NCBI RefSeq assembly: GCF_001424025.1
Contig: NZ_LMPZ01000002.1
Location: forward strand, 1,230,702 to 1,294,701
Direction: 5' to 3'
DNA: 64,000 nucleotides
Source: Brevundimonas sp. Leaf363
Lineage (GTDB): Bacteria > Pseudomonadota > Alphaproteobacteria > Caulobacterales > Caulobacteraceae
The translations under genes and the position numbers were made by a program. The notes beneath the pieces were generated by a model, which had not been told where the DNA came from, made no database searches, and was given only the letters and a program-made list of their open reading frames with translations. Shown here in pieces: positions 18,087 through 26,283 of this stretch (within the stretch, counting starts at the first letter, position 1; each line of letters starts with the position of its first letter).

Positions 18087-18656
18087 ATGATCGCTCTGAT
18101 CATCATCGTCGTCATCATCGCCGTGATCGGCTTCATGGTGGTCGGCGGCTACAACAAGCTGGTCGCCCTGAACCAGTCGGCCGACCAGGCCTTCGCCGAT
18201 ATCGACGTGCAGCTGAAGCAGCGCCAGGACCTGATCCCGAACCTCGTCGAGACGGTGAAGGGCTATGCGACGCACGAGCGCGCCACGCTGGATTCCGTCA
18301 CACAGGCGCGCGCCGCCGCCGCCGGCGCCACCAGCGTCAACGACAAGGTCCAGTCCGAGAACATGCTGACGGCCGCCCTGGGACGCCTGTTCGCCGTGGC
18401 CGAGGCCTATCCGGACCTGAAGGCCAACACCAACTTCCTGGAGCTGCAGCGCGAGCTGTCGGACATCGAGAACAAGCTGGCCGCCGCGCGCCGCTTCTTC
18501 AACAACGCCGTGGCCGAGTTCAACGCCGTGCGCCGCCAGTTCCCGACCGTGCTCTTTGCCGGGATGTTCGGCTTCGCCGCCGACAAGCCCTTCTTCGACG
18601 TCGGCGAGGGCGAGCGGGCGGCGATGAACGCGGCGCCCCCGTCGGTCAAGTTCTGA
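18087..18656 (+). CDS. lemA: LemA family protein
   Basis: A 189-residue LemA protein: one N-terminal membrane segment (MIALIIIVVIIAVIGFMVVG), then a helical domain with the family signature NQSADQAFADIDVQLKQRQD followed by LIPNLVETVKGYATHE. LemA proteins are membrane-anchored, and their molecular role is poorly defined. It is followed 10 bp later by an M48 peptidase, a pairing seen in many bacteria that suggests joint envelope function. A GATAAT at 18043-18048 could be a -10 element for this pair. Confidence 0.93.
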   Translation: MIALIIIVVIIAVIGFMVVGGYNKLVALNQSADQAFADIDVQLKQRQDLIPNLVETVKGYATHERATLDSVTQARAAAAGATSVNDKVQSENMLTAALGRLFAVAEAYPDLKANTNFLELQRELSDIENKLAAARRFFNNAVAEFNAVRRQFPTVLFAGMFGFAADKPFFDVGEGERAAMNAAPPSVKF

Positions 18657-18666
18657 GCCTGATCTG

Positions 18667-19710
18667 ATGGCCGCTGTCGGCCTCAAGACCCACATCTGGG
18701 CCAACAACACCCGGTCGGCCCTGCTGCTGGCCGGGTTTCCCTTCCTGCTGATCGGCATCCTGTACGGGCTGCAACTGGTCATGATGGGCTTCGGCCTGAT
18801 CGAGGGGACCGGCGGGCCGCTGGGCGACGACATGGCCTCGGCCGGCGCCATGCTGGGCTGGACCGTGCCGGCCGCCTTCGTCATCGCCGGCGTCTGGTTC
18901 GCCATCGCCTATTTCGGCAACCAGGCGATGATCGACGCCATGACCGGCGCTCGCGCGGTCAGCCGCAAGGATGCGCCGGACCTCTACAATCTGCTGGAAA
19001 ACCTCTGCATCTCGCGCGGCCTGACCACGCCGACGTTGCGGATCATCGAAAGCCCGTCCTTGAACGCCTACGCGTCGGGTCTGCACGCCGGGCGCTACAG
19101 CGTCACCGTCACGCGCGGCCTGATGCAGACGCTGGATCAGGCCGAGATGGAGGCCGTGCTGGGGCACGAGCTGACGCACATCATCAACAAGGATGTGCGG
19201 ACCATGGTCATCGCGTCCATCTTCGCAGGCATCATCAGCGTCCTGGCCGAGTTGCTGTTCCGGGGCCTGTTCTATGCCCGGCCGGGACGCGGCAAGGACA
19301 ACAAGAACGCCGGGCCGCTGATCCTGATCGGCCTGGCCATCGCCGCCATCGGCACGGTGCTGGCGGTGCTGATCCGGCTCAGCCTGTCGCGGACGCGCGA
19401 GTACGTCGCCGACGCCGGCGCGGTGGAGCTGACCAAGAACCCCGACGCCATGATCTCGGCCCTGCGCAAGATCGACGGCCATTCGACGCTGGAGGCGCCG
19501 GACGAGGTGCGGGGGATGTTCCTGGACAATCAGGCCAAGGGCTCGGGCCTCGACGGCCTGTTCTCGACCCATCCGCCGATCGAGAAGCGCATCGCCGCCC
19601 TGATCCAGTACGCCGGCGGCATCGACAACGGTCCGTGGGGCGATCTGGAGGCCGGGCCGGTTGGCACGGCGGTTCCGATGACCACCAGCACGTCGGTGCC
19701 GACGACCTAA
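18667..19710 (+). CDS. M48 family membrane zinc metallopeptidase (HtpX-like)
   Basis: A 347-residue integral membrane peptidase. Two hydrophobic segments lie near the N-terminus (LLLAGFPFLLIGILYGL and a second near residues 57-80). The zinc motif HELTHIINKD (HExxH) is followed by two more membrane segments and the third ligand region SRTREYVADAGAVEL. The C-terminus FSTHPPIEKRIAAL is typical of M48B/HtpX proteins. It probably acts in quality control of membrane or envelope proteins, in an operon with lemA. Confidence 0.92.
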   Translation: MAAVGLKTHIWANNTRSALLLAGFPFLLIGILYGLQLVMMGFGLIEGTGGPLGDDMASAGAMLGWTVPAAFVIAGVWFAIAYFGNQAMIDAMTGARAVSRKDAPDLYNLLENLCISRGLTTPTLRIIESPSLNAYASGLHAGRYSVTVTRGLMQTLDQAEMEAVLGHELTHIINKDVRTMVIASIFAGIISVLAELLFRGLFYARPGRGKDNKNAGPLILIGLAIAAIGTVLAVLIRLSLSRTREYVADAGAVELTKNPDAMISALRKIDGHSTLEAPDEVRGMFLDNQAKGSGLDGLFSTHPPIEKRIAALIQYAGGIDNGPWGDLEAGPVGTAVPMTTSTSVPTT

Positions 19711-19880
19711 TTCTTCCCTCTCCCAAAGGGAGAGGGCTTGAGGCTCCAAGAGCGAAGCGATTGGCCAAGCCGAAAGGGTGAGGGGACTGCGCTATCCGGT
19801 GAGGGGCCACCCCTCACCCTTTCGCGCAAAACTGATCGCTGCGCTCTCAGGCGCTCAAGCCCTCTCCCTCTGGGAGAGGG
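19711..19880 (+). repeat. palindromic repeat element family B, copy 1
   Basis: About 170 bp between the convergent M48 peptidase and bpt genes. The outer ends are CCCTCTCCC/GGGAGAGGG hairpins, and inside lies a second complementary pair, GAAAGGGTGAGGGG and CCCCTCACCCTTTCGC. Other copies are at 27302-27471 (opposite orientation) and 52884-53056 (same orientation). As RNA it would fold into a long stem and could end transcription from both sides. Confidence 0.85.
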
Positions 19881-19896
19881 TCGACGCGGGGAGAGC

Positions 19897-20634
19897 CTAG
19901 TCCTCCAGCGCCCGCCAGCCCAGCGGCCGCAGCACTTCCATCGGGCGGAAGCCGGCCTTGTAGTCCATCTTGGCCGAGCCCTGGACCCAGTAGCCCAGAT
20001 AGACGTACGGCAACCGCACGATCCGGGCCTGCTTCAGGTGATCCAGCACCGCGAAGACGCCCAGGCTGCGCTTCTCCATCGCCGGATCGAAGTAGCTGTA
20101 GACCATCGACAGGCCGTCCTTCAGCAGGTCGGTCAGGGTGACGGCGACCAGTGCGCCCATTTCGCCGTCCACGTCCGGCAGGCGGTATTCGATCAGGTGG
20201 GTCCGCACGGCCGTGTCCTCGACCATGGCGACATAGTCCAGCCAGCCCATGTCGGTCATGCCGCCGCCGGGGTGCCGCGCGGTCAGATAGCGGCGCAGCA
20301 GACTGAACTGCTCGACCGTCGCCTCGGCCTCGACCAGGGTGCGGACCAGATCGGCGTTGCGGTTCAGCACCTTGCGCTGGGTCCGGCTGGCGACGAATTT
20401 TCCGATCGGAATGCGCACCGAAACGCAGGCGTCGCAGCTCTCGCAGGCAGGGCGATAGGCGATGTTCTGACTGCGGCGGAAGCCGGCCTGGGTCAGCTCG
20501 TCATTGACGTGCGCCCCGTCCGAGAACGGCAAGTTGGCGAACACCTTCCGTTCGGTTTGGCCGGGCAGGTAGGGACAGGGCGCGGTGGCGGTCATGAAGA
20601 ACCGCAGCTGCCGTGTCGGGATATGCTGGGTCAC
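19897..20634 (-). CDS. bpt: aspartate/glutamate leucyltransferase (N-end rule)
   Basis: Bpt attaches leucine from Leu-tRNA to proteins with N-terminal Asp or Glu, marking them for ClpS/ClpAP. The 245-residue protein resembles eukaryotic Ate1. It starts with the family-typical MTQHIPTRQLRFF, then CPYLPGQTERKVFANLP, the cysteine-rich ACESCDACVSVRIPI, and WLDYVAMVEDTAVR. Older annotations call this an arginyltransferase; the bacterial Bpt branch is the better match. It is convergent with the M48 peptidase across a family B repeat. Confidence 0.93.
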   Translation of the reverse strand: MTQHIPTRQLRFFMTATAPCPYLPGQTERKVFANLPFSDGAHVNDELTQAGFRRSQNIAYRPACESCDACVSVRIPIGKFVASRTQRKVLNRNADLVRTLVEAEATVEQFSLLRRYLTARHPGGGMTDMGWLDYVAMVEDTAVRTHLIEYRLPDVDGEMGALVAVTLTDLLKDGLSMVYSYFDPAMEKRSLGVFAVLDHLKQARIVRLPYVYLGYWVQGSAKMDYKAGFRPMEVLRPLGWRALED

Positions 20635-20755
20635 CGCACTATTTCCGCACGCTTTTCCGGCGACAGTTCGGCGACGCGATACTCATGGGCCGATTTGGCG
20701 CCGCCCGGCCGGTCGCTGCAAGCGCGTTCGCGCCACAGTCGAACCGGAAATCCGC

Positions 20756-21658
20756 TCACAGGCTGGTGTCGGTGGGCAGCACCGGCGCCTCGCGCAGCAG
20801 CACGATGGCGATGCGGCGGTTGCCGGCCAGGGTCGGATCGTCGGGATAGAGGGGATCGGATCCCGCCTTGCCCGCCACCGAATAGACCCGGTCCGGATCG
20901 ACGCCCGACCCCTGCAGGATCAGGCGCGCGGCGTTCGCGCGCTGGGACGACAGCGACCAGTCGTTCGGCCCCGACGCCCGGTTCGCGCCGGGCTGGGCGC
21001 TGGTGTGGCCGGTGATGGAAATGCGGTTCGGTAGCTGGTTGATGACCCGCGAAATGGCCCGCAGAAGCAGCTGGGCACGCGCGTTCGGCCGATCCGAGTT
21101 GGCCTCGAACATCGAGCGGCCTTCCTGGTCGACCAGCTGAATGCGCAGCCCTTCCGGCGTCTGGTCGACGATCAGCTGCTTGGACAGCTCGGCCAGCTCT
21201 GGCATCGACTGCATCGCCTGGCGCAGGGAGGCGGCGGCGCTGGCGAACTCGGCGGCCTCTCGGCGCTCGATCTCTTCGCGCAGGGCCTCTTCGCTGGCGG
21301 CGGCCAGGTTGGAATTCTGGCCCACGTCCTGGGGCGCGTCTTGCGGGGCCTCAGGGGCCAGTTCGCTGATCACCGAGTTGGTGCCCGAGCTCTTGGAGCC
21401 GTCATCGCCTAGCGACGTGCCGCCCAGGATTCCGCCCGAGCCCGAGGTGGTGGCCGAGACGCTGGCCGGCGCGAAATACTCCGCGATCCCGCGCTTCTGT
21501 TCCGGGTCGGTCGTGTTGATCAGCCACATCAGCAGGAAGAAAGCCATCATTGCGGTCACGAAGTCCGCATAGGCCACCTTCCAGGCGCCGCCATGGTGGC
21601 CGCCCCCGACCACCTTCTTGACCTTCTTGATCATGATGGGGCGGTCGGCGAGGGACAT
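20756..21658 (-). CDS. motB: flagellar motor stator protein MotB
   Basis: MotB anchors the proton-conducting stator to peptidoglycan. The 300-residue protein begins MSLADRPIMIKKVKK, followed by the stator membrane helix with the proton-carrying aspartate in AYADFVTAMMAFFLLMWL. A Ser/Gly-rich linker follows, then an OmpA-like peptidoglycan-binding domain (RISITGHTSAQPG, LSSQRANAARLIL, DPLYPDDPTLAGNRRIAIVL). The start is set at the methionine upstream of the conserved core; a larger upstream frame is antisense to the flavin reductase gene. No motA is adjacent, as I recall is also the case in Caulobacter. Confidence 0.95.
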   Translation of the reverse strand: MSLADRPIMIKKVKKVVGGGHHGGAWKVAYADFVTAMMAFFLLMWLINTTDPEQKRGIAEYFAPASVSATTSGSGGILGGTSLGDDGSKSSGTNSVISELAPEAPQDAPQDVGQNSNLAAASEEALREEIERREAAEFASAAASLRQAMQSMPELAELSKQLIVDQTPEGLRIQLVDQEGRSMFEANSDRPNARAQLLLRAISRVINQLPNRISITGHTSAQPGANRASGPNDWSLSSQRANAARLILQGSGVDPDRVYSVAGKAGSDPLYPDDPTLAGNRRIAIVLLREAPVLPTDTSL

Positions 21659-21757
21659 GGGTCTGCGCGGCTGTGAAACGAGATGCGACCCTTTGCTGAT
21701 CAAGGTTAAGGCCGCGTTTCCCTTTCCCCGAAGACGGAAGCGCATTAGGTCGGTGCC

Positions 21758-22264
21758 GTGACGCTCGAACCGCCGCCCGACGACCTTGTCCAGGAGACGA
21801 CCGCCTACCGGCGCGCGCTGGGCGCCTTCGCGACCGGCGTCTGCGTGGTCACGGCCGATAGCGAAGGCGGGCCGATCGGCATCACCATCAACTCCTTCAC
21901 CTCGGTTTCCCTGACGCCCCGGCTGGTGCTCTGGTGCCTGGACGAGCGATCGGACCGCTGGCCCGCCTTCGCCGCCGCCGAGCGCTTCGCCATCCACGTG
22001 CTGCCGATCGAGGACCGCGACAAGGCCATCCGCTTCGCCCGCGGCGTCTGCACGTTGAACGACGGCGAATACGACCGGAGCGGCGAGGGCCCGCCGCGCC
22101 TGCCCGAGGCCTTGTCGCGATTTGAATGCGTCACGCACGACCGCATCCAGATGGGCGACCATCTGGTGATCGTCGGCCGGGTCGAGGCCTTCCAGACGCG
22201 CGAGGGTGACGCCCTGACCTTCCACCGCGGCCGCTACGGCCAGTCCCACGTGTTCGAGGCATGA
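21758..22264 (+). CDS. flavin reductase family protein (FMN-binding split barrel)
   Basis: This 168-residue protein belongs to the NADH:FMN oxidoreductase (flavin reductase) family. It shows YRRALGAFATGVCVVTADSE, GITINSFTSVSLTPRLVLWC and the closing LTFHRGRYGQ. Such proteins supply reduced flavin to two-component monooxygenases or act alone. The start is GTG. The stop overlaps the ATG of the next gene (ATGA), so it is coupled to a beta-hydroxyacid dehydrogenase; no monooxygenase is adjacent. Confidence 0.9.
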   Translation: MTLEPPPDDLVQETTAYRRALGAFATGVCVVTADSEGGPIGITINSFTSVSLTPRLVLWCLDERSDRWPAFAAAERFAIHVLPIEDRDKAIRFARGVCTLNDGEYDRSGEGPPRLPEALSRFECVTHDRIQMGDHLVIVGRVEAFQTREGDALTFHRGRYGQSHVFEA

Positions 22265-23127
22265 AGATCGCGTTCGCCGGGCTCGGCGTCATGGGCGGGC
22301 CGATGGCCGGCCATCTGGTCCACGCCGGCCACTCCGTCACCGGCTACAATCGCTCGTCGGACAAGGCGAAGGCGTGGGCCGAAGAGACCGGCGGCGCCTT
22401 CGCCGAGACGGTCGCCCAGTCCGCCGAGGGCGTGGACCTGTTCATCTTGTGCGTCGGCAATGACGACGACGTGCGTCAGGTCGTGACCGAGGCCCTGTCG
22501 CACCTGGCGCGCGGCGCGGTCATCGTCGACCACACCACCACCTCCGCCAAGGTCGCCTGCGAGATGGCAGCGCTGGCCGAAGCGGGCGGCCGTTCGTTCA
22601 TCGACGCCCCCGTCTCGGGCGGTCAGGCGGGCGCGGTCTCGGGCCAGCTCAGCGTCATGGCCGGCGGCGACGCCGAGGCTCTGGCGAGGGTCGAGCCTGT
22701 GCTGAAGACCTACTCCAAGGCCATCAAGCACATGGGGCCGGCAGGCTCCGGCCAGCTGACCAAGATGGTCAACCAGATCGCCATCGCCGGCGTCGTCCAG
22801 GGCTTGGCCGAGGCGGTTCATTTCGCCAAACAGGCCGGTCTGGACACCGACGCGGTCCTGGACGCCGTCTCAAAGGGCGCGGCCCAGAGCTGGCAGATGG
22901 ACAATCGCTGGAAGACGGCGGCGGCGGGACAATTCGACTTCGGCTTCGCCGTCGACTGGATGCGCAAGGATCTGGGCCTGGTGCTGGACGAGGCGGGATC
23001 GAACGGCGCCCGGCTCGACATGACGCGGCTGGTGGACAGCTATTACGCCGAGGTCCAGCAGATGGGCGGCGGGCGCTGGGACACCTCCAGCCTAGCCGCG
23101 CGACTGGGCCGCTCAGGCGACCGCTAG
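22261..23127 (+). CDS. NAD(P)-dependent beta-hydroxyacid dehydrogenase family oxidoreductase
   Basis: A 288-residue enzyme of the 3-hydroxyisobutyrate dehydrogenase/tartronate semialdehyde reductase family. It has the Rossmann motif AGLGVMGGPMAGHLV, the substrate-binding signature FIDAPVSGGQAGAVSG, and the catalytic-lysine helix GSGQLTKMVNQIAIAG. It is distinct from the mmsB-like gene at 32078. The partner flavin reductase is upstream, and its 3' end overlaps the convergent gene at 23113 by 15 bp. The physiological substrate is not evident. Confidence 0.88.
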   Translation: MKIAFAGLGVMGGPMAGHLVHAGHSVTGYNRSSDKAKAWAEETGGAFAETVAQSAEGVDLFILCVGNDDDVRQVVTEALSHLARGAVIVDHTTTSAKVACEMAALAEAGGRSFIDAPVSGGQAGAVSGQLSVMAGGDAEALARVEPVLKTYSKAIKHMGPAGSGQLTKMVNQIAIAGVVQGLAEAVHFAKQAGLDTDAVLDAVSKGAAQSWQMDNRWKTAAAGQFDFGFAVDWMRKDLGLVLDEAGSNGARLDMTRLVDSYYAEVQQMGGGRWDTSSLAARLGRSGDR

Positions 23128-24324
23128 AGCCGGCGGCTTCGCGATCGGCAGCGACAGCAGGGGCAGGTCGCGGAACGTCCATGTGCGCGCGCCCACCGGC
23201 CGGCTCTGCATCCGGCAGATGCCCGGCCCGGACAGGAAGGGCAGCCCAAGTTCCAGCGCCAGTTCACGCTCGACCCGGAAGCGCAGATTACCGACGCCGG
23301 GCCAGATGCGCCGTTTGCGATAGTCCTTCATATGCCCCGCGAACCGGCGCAGCGCCGCCATCCTGACCTCCAGCCCGGCGTCCGGCAGATCCAGCGTCAC
23401 GCTGGCGAAGGCCTTGTTGGTCAGGGACTGGATCTCGAAATCCGGATCGCGGACGCGCAGGCCGATCTGGCCAACGAACGGGCCCAGCGTCGCCCGAACC
23501 AGGCCGATGGCCTGGAAGGTCGGGATGCGCGGCGTGTCATAGACGGTGGCCGCCAGCGTCTCGCGCATGAAGGCGGGCAGGACGCCCAGCATCTCGATAT
23601 AGGCCTGCCGCTGGCTGGGCCGCATCAGCGTGCCGAACGACACCGGCAGATGCAGAGGCGCCTCGCCGGGAAAGTCGATCAGGAACGAGAGCGCCGTGGT
23701 CACGCAGGCCATGTCGAAGACATCGCTTTCGGGCGGGCGATGCGCCTGGCCGTCGATTACGCTGTGATAGGTCGGCGACGTCAGCGGTGTCGTGGTGACC
23801 ACATCCCCCATGAACGTCTGGCGTGTCGCCAGATACACGCCCTGCGCCCCGCCCACGGACGGCGGCGGCTGGAAGTCGCCCTTCGCCGGCTCCGACGCCC
23901 GTTCCGGCACGTCGATCAGGGAGCCGTCCTCGGCGATGCGGCGCAGGCGCGTGCCGGGCGGCAGGCGGCTGGGGTCGCGCATGGCGTCGGCGACCGCCTC
24001 GCCCGACATCGAGGAGAACAGGCTGATCGCCTCGGGCTCGCCCTCGAATAGCGCCAGCTGCACCCCGTCCTCCGCGCCGGCCCCGAACAGGCGTGACTGC
24101 AGATCCTGCGACAGCATGGCCAACTCGGCCGTGTCCAGTTCGGTCGAGCGCGGATCGGCGAGCAGATAGCAATAGTGGCTTAGCGGGGTAGCGGACCGGG
24201 GCAGGGTCCACCGCACCTCCAGAAACAGGTTGGTGTACTTGGCCACCATCGGGCCGAGCGCCTCCGACGGCACCTCGGTGCGGTTGTCATCGACCAGGAC
24301 ACGCAGGCAGGCGACCGCAGACAT
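23113..24324 (-). CDS. conserved-looking protein of unknown function (403 aa)
   Basis: I do not recognise a family. The protein has no signal peptide or membrane segment and is of mixed polarity throughout. Its first half contains LFEGEPEAISLFSSMSGEAV and a segment RLPPGTRLRRIAEDGSLIDV. Its second half contains EMLGVLPAFMRETLAATVYD, FQAIGLVRATLGPFVGQIGL and a basic C-terminal stretch RKRRIWPGVGNLRFRVEREL. The codon pattern and clean ATG start support coding. It stands alone, convergent with an oxidoreductase. A remote resemblance to a degenerate EAL-like or other signalling domain crossed my mind but is unsupported. Confidence 0.75.
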   Translation of the reverse strand: MSAVACLRVLVDDNRTEVPSEALGPMVAKYTNLFLEVRWTLPRSATPLSHYCYLLADPRSTELDTAELAMLSQDLQSRLFGAGAEDGVQLALFEGEPEAISLFSSMSGEAVADAMRDPSRLPPGTRLRRIAEDGSLIDVPERASEPAKGDFQPPPSVGGAQGVYLATRQTFMGDVVTTTPLTSPTYHSVIDGQAHRPPESDVFDMACVTTALSFLIDFPGEAPLHLPVSFGTLMRPSQRQAYIEMLGVLPAFMRETLAATVYDTPRIPTFQAIGLVRATLGPFVGQIGLRVRDPDFEIQSLTNKAFASVTLDLPDAGLEVRMAALRRFAGHMKDYRKRRIWPGVGNLRFRVERELALELGLPFLSGPGICRMQSRPVGARTWTFRDLPLLSLPIAKPPALAVA

Positions 24325-24393
24325 TCGTTACTCCGGACAGCATCACAACCGCTCCGGGTGAACAAACAGCCAATGCCCGAGACCTGTTGAAGC

Positions 24394-25200
24394 TCAGGCG
24401 TCCAGGAAGCGCACAGCCCCGGTCCGCATGTCCTTGACCGCCGCCACGATCTTCAGGGCGCCGGCGTCGATGGCGTCGGCCAAGGCTGTGTCGGCCGTCG
24501 CCAGCTTGGCGGCGACGCGGCGCGCGTTCTCCTCGACGGCGGCGGCGGCCATGTCATGGCTGTGGCCCCGTCGGGCGGACAGGACGGCCGGGATGATCGG
24601 CACGATCATCTCCTCCAGCGAGGGATCCAGCTCGGCCTTGCCGTCCACGATCGCCTCGGCGGCCGCGACGGCGCCGCAGCCCGTGTGGCCCATGACCACG
24701 ACCAGCGGGCAGTTGAGGTGCTTCACCGCATAGACGGTCGAGGCCAGGCCACGTCGATCGACGGTGTTGCCGGCGACCCGGATCATGAACAGCTTGCCCA
24801 GACCCTGGTTGAACAGGATGGTCGGCGAGGCCCGGCTGTCCGCGCAACTGATGATCGTGGCGATGGGGCTCTGGCCCGACTGAAGCGGACCGAGGTCCGA
24901 GGCGCGGACGTAGCCCAGGCTGGAGTCGCCGCGCACGAAGGCCTCGTTGCCAGTCTTCAGCGCCTGCAGAGCTTCCTCGGGCGTGGGCGCGGTGGCCGAT
25001 GCCGGCGCGGCCATCTCCAACGGCGCGGACGCCACGTCCGGTAGGGCGCAGGCCTCGCCCTCCAGCACGTCGGCCTCCGCATCTTCGACGGGCGGCGCAT
25101 CGAGCGCGGCGGCGATGGGCTCAAGGCCCGTCTCTCCCGACGATGCGAGCGGCGTATTCCGCGGAGACTTGCGACCGAACCAGCCCATGGCGCGCCCCAA
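24394..25200 (-). CDS. beta-class carbonic anhydrase
   Basis: It interconverts CO2 and bicarbonate using zinc. Of 268 residues, the first 80 or so are a polar, acidic, probably disordered extension. The catalytic domain starts near LQALKTGNEAFVRGD, with the zinc and catalytic residues Cys-Asp-Arg in SCADSRASP and His...Cys in VVMGHTGCGAVAAA. The C-terminus KIVAAVKDMRTGAVRFL is typical. The start could instead be the methionine four codons downstream (MGWFGRK). Confidence 0.93.
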   Translation of the reverse strand: MGRAMGWFGRKSPRNTPLASSGETGLEPIAAALDAPPVEDAEADVLEGEACALPDVASAPLEMAAPASATAPTPEEALQALKTGNEAFVRGDSSLGYVRASDLGPLQSGQSPIATIISCADSRASPTILFNQGLGKLFMIRVAGNTVDRRGLASTVYAVKHLNCPLVVVMGHTGCGAVAAAEAIVDGKAELDPSLEEMIVPIIPAVLSARRGHSHDMAAAAVEENARRVAAKLATADTALADAIDAGALKIVAAVKDMRTGAVRFLDA

Positions 25201-25268
25201 AACGTCAACGAACGACGATTTCTCGTGAGCGCCCGGAGACCTGTCAAGCGACAGGCCTGTGACAGCCC

Positions 25269-25877
25269 TCAGGGCGCGCGCGTAGCGGAGACGATGGCGA
25301 TGCGCGGCTCCAGCATTTGACCCCGCATCACCCCTTCGCCCTCGGTGGGCGAGGTCGGGGCGGCCAGGACGCTGCGCACCACATCCATCCCCTCCACGAC
25401 CTTGCCGAACACCGCGAAGCCATCCGGATCGACGGAATAGGGCCGCCCGGCGTCGTACGGCGTCATGGGTCCGACCGCGATGAAGAAGTCGCCCGTGGCC
25501 GTTCCCGGCGCATAGCGCGCCATCGAGATGGCCCCGTCCCGGTGACTGAGCCCGGTCTGCGTCGTCGGCTCATGCGCGATGGGCGGCAGGATGCGCGCCG
25601 GATCGTTGTTCGTCCCGCCCTGCACCAGTCCGACGCCCGCACCCGCGCTCATGGCGCGATAGAAGCTGGCCCCGTCGAAGCGGTGCTCGTCGACGTATTT
25701 CAGGAAGTTGGCGCCGGTGATCGGCGCCGCTCGGTCGTTGACCTCGATGACGATGGTCCCGGCCGAGGTCTGCATTATCACGCGCGGCAGGGGCGCCGAG
25801 TTGTCGTCTTGTGCAGAGCTAGGGGCCGGCCAAAGAAGTACGGCGGCGAGCACTGCAACGAGCGAACGTCTCAACAT
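25269..25877 (-). CDS. exported cyclophilin-type peptidyl-prolyl isomerase
   Basis: A 202-residue cyclophilin with a clear signal peptide (MLRRSLVAVLAAVLLWP, cleavage after SSA-Q near residue 23), so it probably acts in the periplasm. The fold is recognised from VIMQTSAGTIVIEVND, HRFDGASFYRAM, GLVQGGTNNDP, ATGDFFIAVG and FAVFGKVVEGMDVV. Several aromatic active-site residues are replaced compared with PpiA, as in other alphaproteobacterial exported cyclophilins. It starts 16 bp after the end of the hemB-linked small gene, so it may be co-transcribed. Confidence 0.9.
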   Translation of the reverse strand: MLRRSLVAVLAAVLLWPAPSSAQDDNSAPLPRVIMQTSAGTIVIEVNDRAAPITGANFLKYVDEHRFDGASFYRAMSAGAGVGLVQGGTNNDPARILPPIAHEPTTQTGLSHRDGAISMARYAPGTATGDFFIAVGPMTPYDAGRPYSVDPDGFAVFGKVVEGMDVVRSVLAAPTSPTEGEGVMRGQMLEPRIAIVSATRAP

Positions 25878-25893
25878 CCCATCACCGCCTTGC

Positions 25894-26283
25894 TCATGCG
25901 AACCGCTTTCCGGGGCTACCGACGTATCTATCCGTAGCGGATCTTCCTTCGCGGTCCACTACAGTCACAGTGAAGTGCGGCCCGTATATCGGGTCGGTTC
26001 CAAACCGGGCCGTTGCGACCTTGAAGGTGCACGGTTCGACTCCCTGCTTCAGGCACAGTTCGTCGAATGCGGTCCGATAGAGCGAAACGGCTTTGGCCAG
26101 GGAGCGAGAAGGGTGGCCCTCGACGACTTTTCCGGTGAGGAAATCGACCGAAATCGCGCTAGTGTCAGACCGCCCCGCTTCGCCGAATATATCTATCTCG
26201 TAGACGCCTATGAGCAGACCGATGCCGCTCACCAGCGAGTCGGCTGCGCTATGTGCGATGCTCTGAAGGACGCCGAGCTTCAT
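25894..26283 (-). CDS. small protein coupled to hemB, unknown function
   Basis: A 129-residue protein starting MKLGVLQSIAHSAADSLVSG. Its ATG overlaps the hemB TGA by four bases, so it should be translated with hemB. It has no strong membrane segment; IGLLIGVYEIDIFGEA is a short hydrophobic stretch. The rest looks like a small alpha/beta protein (VSLYRTAFDELCLKQG, YGPHFTVTVVDREG). Local base composition and codon choice are less GC-biased than the neighbours, hinting at more recent acquisition or weak selection. I know no family for it. Confidence 0.7.
   Translation of the reverse strand: MKLGVLQSIAHSAADSLVSGIGLLIGVYEIDIFGEAGRSDTSAISVDFLTGKVVEGHPSRSLAKAVSLYRTAFDELCLKQGVEPCTFKVATARFGTDPIYGPHFTVTVVDREGRSATDRYVGSPGKRFA

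Noticed and set aside
16449..18905. Very long open frame antisense to parC and lemA
   Set aside because: High-GC genes leave the opposite strand open. The product is a low-information Gln/Val/Asp/Arg/Leu-rich string, it runs through repeat A2, and parC and lemA are unambiguous on the other strand.
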